64,000 nucleotides of DNA, from positions 255,501-319,500 of the forward strand of contig NZ_CP108581.1 of NCBI RefSeq assembly GCF_036010665.1, in the 5' to 3' direction. Numbering within the stretch: the stretch's first letter is position 1; each line of letters opens with the position of its first letter. Origin of the DNA: Microbispora sp. NBC_01189. GTDB taxonomy: Bacteria; Actinomycetota; Actinomycetes; Streptosporangiales; Streptosporangiaceae. The translations under genes were made by a program, and so were the position numbers. The notes below the pieces were generated by a model, which worked only from the letters and a program-made list of their open reading frames with translations, was not told the DNA's origin and ran no database searches. This document shows, piece by piece, positions 8,468 through 16,543 of the stretch.

Positions 8468-9001
8468 GTGCTGATCCGACGTGAGAACCCCGGCGACGTC
8501 GAGGCCGTGCGGGAGGTGGTCGCCGCCGCCTTCGCTCCCCACCAGGAGGCCCGCCACCCGGGCCGGCCGCACGTGCCGCCGATCGAGGCCGTCCTGCTCG
8601 ACGACCTGCGTACGGACCCGGGCTGGCTGCCGGAGCTGTCGCTCGTCGCACCGGCGCCGGACGGCGGGATCGCGGGTCACGTCCTGTGCACCAGGGCCCA
8701 CGTGGGGACCGTGCCCGTGGCCGGCCTCGGCCCGCTGTCCGTGCATCCCGCTCACCAGCGGCGTGGAGTGGGATCGGCGCTGGTGCACGCCGCGCTCGGG
8801 GCGGCGGAGGCGCTCGGCGAGCCGCTGGTGGGGCTGCTCGGCGACCCCGCCTACTACCGGAGGTTCGGCTTCGAGCCCGCCTCGGCGCACGGCGTCGCCG
8901 CGCCGGACCCTTCCTGGGGCGACTTCTTCCAGGTGCGCGTCTTCGAGCGGTCCGCGCCGCGCGGGCCGTTCGCGTACGCCGAGCCGTTCTCCCGCGTGTG
9001 A
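8468..9001 (+). CDS. GNAT family N-acetyltransferase
   Basis: GNAT acetyltransferase of 177 residues from GTG 8468. The acetyl-CoA pyrophosphate loop (motif A) is LSVHPAHQRRGVGSALVHAA at about residues 87-106, and motif B is LGDPAYYRRFGFEPA. The N-terminus LIRRENPGDVEAVREVV is the standard first strand and helix. It is close to the YhbS-like group. The acceptor substrate is unknown. It stands alone, 77 bases after the aldo/keto reductase gene. Confidence 0.85.
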   Translation: MLIRRENPGDVEAVREVVAAAFAPHQEARHPGRPHVPPIEAVLLDDLRTDPGWLPELSLVAPAPDGGIAGHVLCTRAHVGTVPVAGLGPLSVHPAHQRRGVGSALVHAALGAAEALGEPLVGLLGDPAYYRRFGFEPASAHGVAAPDPSWGDFFQVRVFERSAPRGPFAYAEPFSRV

Positions 9002-9062
9002 CCGGCCTCTGACCACGCGCCTGACCCCGGTTCCTGTCGTACGGCTGCCGTACGCTGGCGGC

Positions 9063-10748
9063 ATGGGACGGGCCAATGACGAGGCGGCCGCGGCGCTGCA
9101 GGAGTACGCCGAGCTTTTCGCGCTGAACGGCGGGGACGCGTTCCGGGTGCGCAGCTACCAGAAGGCGGCCAAGTCGATCGCGGGGTTCCCCGGAGACCTC
9201 GGCGAGACCGACGTCCGGTCGATCCCCGGGGTGGGCGAGGCCATCGCCAAGAAGGTCGAGGAGTTCCTCGCGCGGGGCAGCTTCCGGCAGCTCGACGACC
9301 TGCGCGCGCGGGTGCCGGAGGGGGTGCGCGGGCTGACCCGGATCCCCTCGCTCGGCCCGAAGAAGGCGCTGTTCCTGTTCCAGGAGCTGGGCATCGACTC
9401 CCCCGCCGCCCTGGCCGAGGCCATCCGGGCCGGCCGCCTCGGCGGCGTGCGCGGCTTCGGCGCCCGGACCGAGGAGAACCTGCTCAAGGGCATCGAGCAC
9501 ATGGAGCGGTCGGGCGACCGGGTCCACCTCGGGATCGCGACGGACCTCGCCGAGCGGGTCGTCGCCTCGCTGCCCGCCGAGAGGATCGCCGTGGCCGGGT
9601 CGCTGCGGCGGATGCGCGAGACGATCGGCGACGTCGACGTCCTCGCCGTCGGAGACCCCGGCCTGATGGACCTGTTCGTGCGCCAGCCGTACGTCACCGA
9701 GGTCGTCGCCAAGGGCGAGCGGAAGACCTCGGTGCGGACCGACCGCGGCCCGCAGGTCGATCTGCGGCTGGTCCCCGCCGAGTCGTGGGGCGCCGCGATG
9801 GTCTACTTCACCGGCAGCAAGGAGCACAACGTCCGCATCCGGGAGATGGCGGTCAGGAAGGGCTGGAAGCTGTCGGAGTACGGCCTGTTCGACGGCGAGC
9901 GGCTGATCGCGTCGGAGACCGAGGAGGAGATCTACCAGGCGCTCGGCATGCGGTGGGTGCCTCCGGCGTTGCGTGAGGACGGCGGCGAGGTGGAGGCCGC
10001 GCTGCGCGGCGAGCTGCCGCGCCTGGTGGAGCTGGGCGACCTGCGGGGCGACCTGCACACCCACACCGACCTCACCGACGGGATCGCCTCGCTGGAGGAC
10101 ATGGTCGCCGCCGCGGCCGCCCGGGGCTACTCCTACTACGCGGTCACCGACCACGCGCCCGACCTGGTCATGCAGCGGATGACGCTCGACAAGGCCCTCG
10201 CCCAGCGGGCGCGCATCGCCGACCTTCAGGCGAAATATCCGGACATGCGATTGCTGCACGGCAGCGAACTGAACATCGCCCCCGACGGCTCGGTGGACTG
10301 GCCGGCCGGGGTGCTGGCCGGGTTCGACGTCTGCGTGGCCTCGGTGCACTCGCACTTCACCCAGTCGCGGGAGGAGATGACCCGCCGTTTCGTCACGGCG
10401 TGCGAGAACCCGCACGTCCACGTCATCGGCCACCCCACGACCCGCAAGATCGGCAAGCGGCCCCCGGTGGACGCCGACTGGGACGCCGTCTTCCGCGCCG
10501 CCGCCCGGACCGGCACGATCATGGAGATCGACTCCTATCCCGACCGGGCCGATCTGCCCTCCGACCTCGTGCGGCTCGCGCGCCACCACGGTGTGACCTT
10601 CTCCATCGACAGCGACTCCCACGCGATCCCGCATCTGGCCCACCAGAGGTTCGGCGTAGGGATCGCCCAGCGGGCCTGGCTCACGCCGGACGATGTCGTC
10701 AACACCTGGCCGCTCGACCGGCTGCTGGCCCGTCTCGGCGGCCGGTGA
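9063..10748 (+). CDS. polX: DNA polymerase/3'-5' exonuclease PolX with PHP domain
   Basis: Family X DNA polymerase of 561 residues for gap-filling in base-excision repair. An N-terminal helix-hairpin-helix region (about 45-90, IPGVGEAIAKKVEEF) binds gapped DNA. The nucleotidyltransferase active site is GSLRRMRETIGDVDVLAV (about 179-196) with further metal-binding acids in QVDLRLV (about 232). The C-terminal PHP domain begins at GDLHTHTDLTDG (about 329) and continues through TDHAPD, HGSELNI, SVHSHF, HPTTRK and SDSHA, the metal-binding His/Asp set for 3'-5' exonuclease or phosphoesterase activity. ATG 9063 is the natural start. Length is as usual for bacterial PolX. Confidence 0.93.
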   Translation: MGRANDEAAAALQEYAELFALNGGDAFRVRSYQKAAKSIAGFPGDLGETDVRSIPGVGEAIAKKVEEFLARGSFRQLDDLRARVPEGVRGLTRIPSLGPKKALFLFQELGIDSPAALAEAIRAGRLGGVRGFGARTEENLLKGIEHMERSGDRVHLGIATDLAERVVASLPAERIAVAGSLRRMRETIGDVDVLAVGDPGLMDLFVRQPYVTEVVAKGERKTSVRTDRGPQVDLRLVPAESWGAAMVYFTGSKEHNVRIREMAVRKGWKLSEYGLFDGERLIASETEEEIYQALGMRWVPPALREDGGEVEAALRGELPRLVELGDLRGDLHTHTDLTDGIASLEDMVAAAAARGYSYYAVTDHAPDLVMQRMTLDKALAQRARIADLQAKYPDMRLLHGSELNIAPDGSVDWPAGVLAGFDVCVASVHSHFTQSREEMTRRFVTACENPHVHVIGHPTTRKIGKRPPVDADWDAVFRAAARTGTIMEIDSYPDRADLPSDLVRLARHHGVTFSIDSDSHAIPHLAHQRFGVGIAQRAWLTPDDVVNTWPLDRLLARLGGR

Positions 10749-10824
10749 CCACGTGGACGCCCTGAAGGACCTCCTCGGCCGCATGGCTTCCCGGCCCTTC
10801 CCCGCGCCGGGTCGAAACACGCTC

Positions 10825-11730
10825 TCACAGTTCCCGGAGGATCGCGTGGAGCAGGGACTCGGTGTTCCCCGCGGGCTCGGCCTGCACGCTGAGCTCGCTC
10901 ATCACGACGGTGTAGTCGTCGACGTCCTCCTGCTTGTCGAGATAGAGAGCACCGCTCAGCTGCTCCAGGTAGACGACATCGGAGAGGTCGGGCTCGGCGA
11001 AGCGCAGGATCGAGAAGGAGCCCCCGGCGGCGGCGTGACCACCGGCCTGGAACGGCAGGACCTGAAGGGTGACGTCCGGGCGCGCGGCGACCTCGATCAG
11101 GCGCTCGATCTGGCCGCGCTGCACGCCGCGGCCGCCGACGGGGCGGCGGAGCGCCGCCTCGTCCATCACGGACCACAGCCGGGGTCCGTCGGGGTGGTCG
11201 AGCAGCCGCTGGCGCCGCAGGCGGAGGCTGACCCGGCGGTCGATGTCGAACATCGACGCCCTTCTGTGGCGTACCCGGAAGACCGCGCGGGCGTACTCCT
11301 CGGTCTGCAGCAGGTCGTGGACGAACTGCGCCTCGAAGGTGCGGATGGTGGAGGCGGCCTCCTCCAGCCCGACGTAGGGCCCGAACCAGCTGGGCAGCAG
11401 GTCGTTGTACTGGTGCCACCAGCCGGGCACGCCGGCCTGCCGCGCCAGCGCCTGCATCGTCTCCCGCTCGGTGCTGTCGGTGACGCCGTAGAGGGTGAGC
11501 AGTTCGGCCAGGTCCTGCTGCTTGAAGGGAATGCGGCCGAGTTCCAGTCTGCAGATCTTGGAGTTGGAGGCGCGGATCGCCCGCCCGGCCTCGTCCCGGC
11601 TGATGTTCCTGCTCTCGCGCAGCCGGCGTAACCGCCCGCCGAGCATCATGCGCAGGACCGTCGGTCCGCCCCGCGGCTGCGCCGGCCGTCCGCCCGGGTA
11701 GGTCGCAGCCTCCGATCCGGCCGAGATCAT
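10825..11730 (-). CDS. XRE-family HTH regulator with DUF5753 domain
   Basis: 301-residue cytoplasmic DNA-binding protein of a very common actinobacterial class. The helix-turn-helix lies at about 26-75 (LGGRLRRLRESRNISRDEAG through SNSKICRLELGR), and DUF5753 fills the rest (WWHQYNDLLPSWFGPYVGLE, LLQTEEYARAV, LQVLPFQAGGHAAAGGSF, VVYLEQLSG). ATG 11730 is preferred over a start 13 codons upstream because GAGAGGA precedes it. Such regulators are often paired with a small DUF397 gene; none is seen next to it. The target is unknown. Confidence 0.88.
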   Translation of the reverse strand: MISAGSEAATYPGGRPAQPRGGPTVLRMMLGGRLRRLRESRNISRDEAGRAIRASNSKICRLELGRIPFKQQDLAELLTLYGVTDSTERETMQALARQAGVPGWWHQYNDLLPSWFGPYVGLEEAASTIRTFEAQFVHDLLQTEEYARAVFRVRHRRASMFDIDRRVSLRLRRQRLLDHPDGPRLWSVMDEAALRRPVGGRGVQRGQIERLIEVAARPDVTLQVLPFQAGGHAAAGGSFSILRFAEPDLSDVVYLEQLSGALYLDKQEDVDDYTVVMSELSVQAEPAGNTESLLHAILREL

Positions 11731-11834
11731 TCCTGTCCTCTCCTCTCTTCGTACGTGGTTCGTGGCCAAGTGGTGCGCTTGTACACGCTTTCGAACACCA
11801 TGCCATATCGGATCACCGTTCGTGGGGTGGCGGC

Positions 11835-11848
11835 TGCAACCGGTTGCA
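11835..11848. promoter_or_regulatory. Perfect 14-bp palindrome TGCAACCGGTTGCA, candidate operator
   Basis: TGCAACCGGTTGCA lies in the 286-base divergent region between the HTH regulator (minus) and the acyltransferase gene (plus). Another half-site, GCAACC, occurs about 12 bases downstream. The length and symmetry suit a dimeric repressor. No regulator can be assigned from the window. Confidence 0.4.
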
Positions 11849-12016
11849 ACGGAACGAGGGCAACCGCGATCTTCTGGCCCGGGTCACGGCCGCACCTCGA
11901 CATCCCCCGGCGGCACGGGGGAGAAATGCGGCGGTAACGCGCCGCTGCCATGATGGTCACGGTGCGCAGGCGGACGATCGCCGAGCGCCGGGGAGGGGTG
12001 CCAGGAGGATGACGAG

Positions 12017-13564
12017 ATGCGCCAGCTGACGGCACTCGACGCGCAGTTCCTGTCCGTGGAGTCGGCGACGACCGCGGCGCATGTGGCGGGCGTGGCCGTC
12101 TTCGATCCGTCGGCCTCGCCCTCCGGCGGCCTGACGCGCGAGGCCCTGCTCACCCTGCTGCGGGAGCGGCTGCACCTCGCCGCGCCACTGCGGATGCGAC
12201 TGGCCGACGTGCCCTTCGGCCTGGACCGGCCGTACTGGATCGACGACCCGGACGTGGACCTCTGCGCGCACGTGCGCGAGACCACCCTGCCCGCGCCGGG
12301 CGGCGAACGGGAGCTCGCGGCGTACGTGGCGGACGTCCACGCGCGGCGGCTCGACCGGACGCGCCCGCTGTGGGAGGCGCACCTCATCCACGGCCTGGCG
12401 GGCGGGCGGGTCGCCCTCTACATCAAGGTGCACCACTGCGCGATCGACGGCGTGACCGGGTCGGAGATCCTCACGGCGCTGCTCGACCCCTCGCCGCAGC
12501 CTCGCCTCGTGGAGGCGCCCGCGAGCCCGCGCCCCGCGCCGTCGCGGCCGCCCGGGCTGCTCGCGATGCTCGCCGGGGCGGTCACCCGCACGCTCGTGCA
12601 GCCGGTGGAGGCGCTGTGCTCGCTCGCCCGCGCCGCCGCCGACCTGGACACGATCCCGGTGATGTCGGCGCTGCCCGACGCGCGGCTGGTGGCCCGGGCC
12701 GCCCGCGCGCTCGCGGGAGACTCGCGCAGGCTGCCGGAGACGCCGCCGCTGGCCGCGCCGCGCACACCGTTCAACGGCCCGATCTCGGGGGCGCGTGCGG
12801 TCGCCTTCGGGTCGGTGCCGCTCGCGGAGGTCAGGAAAGTGGCCAGGGCCTTCGGCATGGGCCCGAACGACGTGGTCATGACGCTGTGCGCCTCGGCGCT
12901 GCGACGCTGGCTGCTCGCGCACGACGCGCTGCCCGACCGCCCGCTGGTCGCCGCCGTGCCGGTCGCGCTGCGCACCACGGGATCGTCGCCCGGCCCGGCG
13001 GACGGGCGGGTCGGCAACCGCATCTCGGCGATGATCACGCCGCTCGCCACAGACGTCGCCCGTCCCGGAGAGCGCCTGATGGCCGTACGCTCCGCGCTGG
13101 CCGCCGCCAAGCGGCGCTTCGCCGTCTCCCACCGCAGCTGGCTGGACGACGTGTGCGCGCTGGTGCCGAACGCGTTCGCCGCGCTGGCCACGCCGCTCGT
13201 GTTCCGGCTCGCGGGAGTGGCGGGGGCGGGCGTGAACCTCATCGTGTCGAACGTGCCCGGCTCGCGCCTGCCTCTCTACCTGTGCGGGGCGCGGATGCTC
13301 TCCTATCACCCGCTGTCGGTGGTCACCGACGCCACCGGCGGGATCAGCGTCACCTGCGCGTCGTACGACGACCGGCTGGACTTCGGCGTCGTCGTGTGCC
13401 CCACCCGGGTGCCGGACGTGTGGAGCGTGACCGGCCATCTGCGCGAGGCGATGGACGAGCTCGTCGCGCTGCTCGACGAAGCGCCGCCGCATGGAGACCA
13501 CGAGCGGGAGTCGCCGGGGGAGCGCGAACAGATGGCGGGGCGCGAGGAGAAGGTGCCCGCCTGA
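12017..13564 (+). CDS. Wax ester synthase/diacylglycerol O-acyltransferase (WS/DGAT)
   Basis: Acyl-CoA:alcohol/diacylglycerol acyltransferase of 515 residues, making storage wax esters or triacylglycerol at the inner membrane. The catalytic motif HHxxxDG is HHCAIDG at residues 139-145. The N-terminal LTALDAQFLSVESATTAAHV and C-terminal regions NLIVSNVPGSRLPLYLCGA and FGVVVCPTRVPDVW match the family. Length is usual (about 450-520). ATG 12017 follows a GGAGG-like site (gccaggagg). The last 25 residues are charged. A convergent TetR gene follows. Actinomycetes carry several paralogues, so substrate preference is open. Confidence 0.92.
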   Translation: MRQLTALDAQFLSVESATTAAHVAGVAVFDPSASPSGGLTREALLTLLRERLHLAAPLRMRLADVPFGLDRPYWIDDPDVDLCAHVRETTLPAPGGERELAAYVADVHARRLDRTRPLWEAHLIHGLAGGRVALYIKVHHCAIDGVTGSEILTALLDPSPQPRLVEAPASPRPAPSRPPGLLAMLAGAVTRTLVQPVEALCSLARAAADLDTIPVMSALPDARLVARAARALAGDSRRLPETPPLAAPRTPFNGPISGARAVAFGSVPLAEVRKVARAFGMGPNDVVMTLCASALRRWLLAHDALPDRPLVAAVPVALRTTGSSPGPADGRVGNRISAMITPLATDVARPGERLMAVRSALAAAKRRFAVSHRSWLDDVCALVPNAFAALATPLVFRLAGVAGAGVNLIVSNVPGSRLPLYLCGARMLSYHPLSVVTDATGGISVTCASYDDRLDFGVVVCPTRVPDVWSVTGHLREAMDELVALLDEAPPHGDHERESPGEREQMAGREEKVPA

Positions 13565-13614
13565 GGGCGTCCGGTGCGATCGGCCGGTGCCGCTCATCAG
13601 TGGCTGGCCGGGGA

Positions 13615-14214
13615 TCAGTGCAGCGCGTTGGCGATCAGCTCCGCCACCGCGTCGGGATCGATGTGATGGCCGGTGAGCAGGCAGATGCTCTCCTGGTAGA
13701 GCAGGACCGCGGCGAAGGTGGCGGCGGCGGCCTCCACCCGGGCGGCGTCGCCGCGCCCGCCCGGGAGGGCGAGCTCCAGGGCGAACCCGGCCCTGCGGAT
13801 GATCTCGCTGTTGAGGCGGCCCAGCCGCTCCCGTACGGACAGGTGCGTGTCGGCCTCCCGGAACAGGATGCGCCGCATCGCGGGCGACGCCCGCAGCGGC
13901 AGCCGGCGGGCGAGCCGCGACAGCGTGCCCGCCGCGTCGCCGGGCAGGGCCTCGACCTCCTCCTCCGTGACGACCGTGCGCTCGTCCACCAGCGAGACCA
14001 GCACGTCGATCTTGCGCGGGAAGTAGTGGAAGACCAGCCCCTTGGGCACTCCGGCGAGCTCGGCGATCCGCGCCGTCGGCGTCGCCTCGTAGCCGCCGCC
14101 CGCGAACAGTTCCTCGGCGGCGTCGAGGATGCGGGTGCGGGCGTCGCCGTCCTGCGGGCGCGCCCTTCTCCGGGTACGCGACCAGGCCCTGGCGGTCTGG
14201 AGGGGGTGGTCCAC
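13615..14214 (-). CDS. TetR/AcrR family transcriptional regulator
   Basis: 199-residue TetR regulator from GTG 14214. The DNA-binding helices are RILDAAEELFAGGGYEATPT followed by IAELAGVPKGLVFHYFPRKI (about residues 28-70), with the recognition helix in VPKGLVFHYF. The C-terminal helical domain has no diagnostic ligand residues. It converges on the WS/DGAT gene and is followed across a small gap by a minisatellite. The controlled gene is unknown; the acyltransferase is one candidate. Confidence 0.88.
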   Translation of the reverse strand: MDHPLQTARAWSRTRRRARPQDGDARTRILDAAEELFAGGGYEATPTARIAELAGVPKGLVFHYFPRKIDVLVSLVDERTVVTEEEVEALPGDAAGTLSRLARRLPLRASPAMRRILFREADTHLSVRERLGRLNSEIIRRAGFALELALPGGRGDAARVEAAAATFAAVLLYQESICLLTGHHIDPDAVAELIANALH

Positions 14215-14350
14215 GGACCGAACCCTAACCAGAGCGGGTGCTCCAGCACCATGACGCGAGGGACAGGGCAGTCATACGCCCGGCCGCGGGCGGATGGCCC
14301 GCGGCCGGGCGTACGGGGGCGCCGGCGGGGTGCGGCCGGCGTCCCGGGTC

Positions 14351-14427
14351 AGTGGCCGGCCTCGGTGGTTCTCTCGGTGGCTCGCCTCAGCGGCTCGCCT
14401 CGGTGGCCGGCCTCGGTGGTTCGCCTC
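14351..14427. repeat. 13-bp minisatellite, six units, at the 3' end of the first symporter gene
   Basis: Six tandem copies of a unit like GGTGGCTCGCCTC occupy 14351-14427: five of 13 bases and one of 12. They include two copies of a longer direct repeat (14352-14371 and 14403-14422). The array touches the stop codon of the symporter gene at 14426. Variant bases alternate between CTCG and CCGG in the unit centre. No coding role is apparent. Confidence 0.75.
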
Positions 14428-16024
14428 AGTGACCGGTGGCCTGCTCGGCGCCGATGCCGGTGAGCGAGCGGACCTCGATCTCGGCGTACTTCGACGCGTT
14501 GTACTCCTTGCTCAGGATCGTGCCGAGGTAGCCGCACAGGAAGCCGATCGGGATCGAGAAGATGCCGGGGTTCGACAGCGCGATCAGGTGGAAGTCCACG
14601 TCGGGGAACATCGCCGTCTTGGCGCCGGAGACGACCGGCGAGAAGATCACCATCACCACGGCGGAGATCAGGCCGCCGTAGATGGCCGAGACCGCGCCCG
14701 CCGTGTTGAACCTCTTCCAGAACAGGCTGTAGAGGATCGCGGGCAGGTTGCCCGACGCGGCGACCGCGAAGGCCAGTGAGACGAGGAAGGCCACGTTGAG
14801 CGACTGGGCGAAGATGCTCAGCGCGATCGCGACCGCGCCGATCACGAAGGCGGCGACCCGGGCGACGACCAGTTCCTGCCGCTCGGCGACGTTCCCGCGC
14901 TTGAACACGTGGGCGTAGAGGTCGTGGGCGAAGCTGGAGGAGGAGGCCAGCGTGAGCCCGGCGACCACGGCGAGGATCGTGGCGAACGCGACCGCCGCGA
15001 TGACCGCGAGCAGCACCGTGCCGCCGACGTCGCCGAAGACCTGTGTGCCGATCTCCTGGGCGAGCAGCGGCGCCGCCGTGTTGCCCGACTTGTCGATCTT
15101 GCCGTGGACCAGGGCCGCCGCGCCGAAGCCGAGGACCAGCGTCAGCAGGTAGAAGACGCCGATGATGCCGATGCCCCACAGGACCGACTTGCGGGCGTCC
15201 CTGGCGGTCGGCACGGTGTAGAAGCGGATGAGGACGTGCGGCAGACCGGCGGTGCCGAGCACCAGGGCCAGGCCGAGGCTGATCAGGTCGATCTTGCCCC
15301 AGATGCCCTGGGCCTCGGTGCCGTACTTGAGGCCGGGCGTGAGGAACGCCTCACCCTTGCCGCTCGCCGTCGCGGCGTCGCCGAGCAGGCCCGACAGGTT
15401 GAAGCCGAACTTGCCCAGCACGAGCAGGGTGATGAGCGCGGCGCCGACCATCAGCATGACGGCCTTGACGATCTGCACCCAGGTGGTGCCCTTCATGCCG
15501 CCGAAGACGACGTAGACGATCATCAGCAGGCCGACCGCGATGATCGTCCAGATCTTGCCGGCCTGCGAGGTGACGCCCAGCAGCAGCCCGACCAGGGCGC
15601 CCGCGCCGACCATCTGCGCGAGCAGGTAGAAGATGCTGACGACGATCGTCGACACGCCGGCCGCCGTACGGACCGGGCGGGGGGACATCCGGAACGCCAG
15701 CACGTCGGCCATCGTGTACTTGCCGGAGTTGCGCATGAGCTCCGCGACGAGCAGCAGCGCGACCAGCCACGCGACGAGGAAGCCGATCGAGTAGAGGAAG
15801 CCGTCGTAGCCCGACAGCGCGATGATTCCGGCGATGCCGAGGAACGACGCGGCCGACATGTAGTCGCCGCCGATCGCCAGGCCGTTCTGCAGGCCGGTGA
15901 ACGAACGGCCGCCCGCGTAGAAGTCGGACGCGCTCTTGGTGTTGCGGCTCGCCCAGAACGTGATGCCGAGCGTGCCGGCTACGAAGACCACGAAGAGGAT
16001 CGTGGACAGGGTCTCGTGGCTCAC
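14426..16024 (-). CDS. actP: Cation/acetate symporter (SSS family, ActP-like)
   Basis: Solute:sodium symporter of 532 residues with about 13 membrane segments, predicted to take up acetate or related short carboxylates with a cation. Family marks are the N-terminal NTKSASDFYAGGRSFTGLQN, GGDYMSAASFLGIAG, the sodium-site region FGGMKGTTWVQIVKAVMLM, GLPHVLIRFYTVPTARDARK and FAVAASGNLPAILYSLFWKR. GTG 16024 overlaps the stop of the upstream DUF485 gene (GTGA), the usual yjcH-actP arrangement. The natural substrate could also be propionate or pyruvate. Confidence 0.92.
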   Translation of the reverse strand: MSHETLSTILFVVFVAGTLGITFWASRNTKSASDFYAGGRSFTGLQNGLAIGGDYMSAASFLGIAGIIALSGYDGFLYSIGFLVAWLVALLLVAELMRNSGKYTMADVLAFRMSPRPVRTAAGVSTIVVSIFYLLAQMVGAGALVGLLLGVTSQAGKIWTIIAVGLLMIVYVVFGGMKGTTWVQIVKAVMLMVGAALITLLVLGKFGFNLSGLLGDAATASGKGEAFLTPGLKYGTEAQGIWGKIDLISLGLALVLGTAGLPHVLIRFYTVPTARDARKSVLWGIGIIGVFYLLTLVLGFGAAALVHGKIDKSGNTAAPLLAQEIGTQVFGDVGGTVLLAVIAAVAFATILAVVAGLTLASSSSFAHDLYAHVFKRGNVAERQELVVARVAAFVIGAVAIALSIFAQSLNVAFLVSLAFAVAASGNLPAILYSLFWKRFNTAGAVSAIYGGLISAVVMVIFSPVVSGAKTAMFPDVDFHLIALSNPGIFSIPIGFLCGYLGTILSKEYNASKYAEIEVRSLTGIGAEQATGH

Positions 16025-16365
16025 TTGGCGCCCTCTCCGACCTCGTCGCGGTTGCCGGCCTCGGCGCGCAGCTCGCCGGCGAGCGGATCGAGCTTCGCCG
16101 CCGCGTGCCGCGAGTACGCCCAGGCGATCAGGAACGTCGAGACGAACTGCAGCACGCCGAAGACGAGGGCGACGTTGATGTTGCCGAAGAGCTTGGTGCC
16201 CATGAAGTCCCGGGCGAAGCCGGACAGAAGCACATAGAGGAGGTACCACACCAGGAAGGCGATGGTCATGGGGAAGGCCCAGGACCGGTAGCGGCGGCGC
16301 AGCTCCTGGAACTGCTCACCCGCCTGTATACGCTCATAGACCGATGGATCGTGCTGGACGGTCAC
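16021..16365 (-). CDS. DUF485 membrane protein (YjcH-like)
   Basis: 114-residue inner-membrane protein with two hydrophobic segments (MTIAFLVWYLLYVLLSGF and VALVFGVLQFVSTFLIAWAY), the DUF485 family that accompanies ActP symporters. The N-terminus YERIQAGEQFQELRRRYRSW is family-typical. GTG 16365 is preceded by AAGGAGATCTT, a good ribosome site. It is translationally coupled to the symporter gene and is probably a partner or stabiliser of it; its exact role is not established. Confidence 0.9.
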   Translation of the reverse strand: MTVQHDPSVYERIQAGEQFQELRRRYRSWAFPMTIAFLVWYLLYVLLSGFARDFMGTKLFGNINVALVFGVLQFVSTFLIAWAYSRHAAAKLDPLAGELRAEAGNRDEVGEGAK

Positions 16366-16543
16366 AAGATCTCCTTGGGCAAGTGATCTGAATCACCACA
16401 ACGTAGGAGCGTGGTGCGCCCGCCGACGAGCCCCGGGGAGCGCCGCGTCGCCCAGCCGTAGCGCCGGATCGTTCACATGGCGCGACGATGCGACGAAAGG
16501 TCGGTTGCGCGCGCCGAACGGCCGGACGGCGCGGGGAAAACGG

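Noticed and set aside
7020..10820. Very long minus-strand open frame (over 1200 codons) opposite the P450, reductase and polX genes
   Set aside because: Composition is Arg/Gly/Ala/His-rich with no domain, and the plus strand carries complete recognised genes. It is an artefact of high GC.
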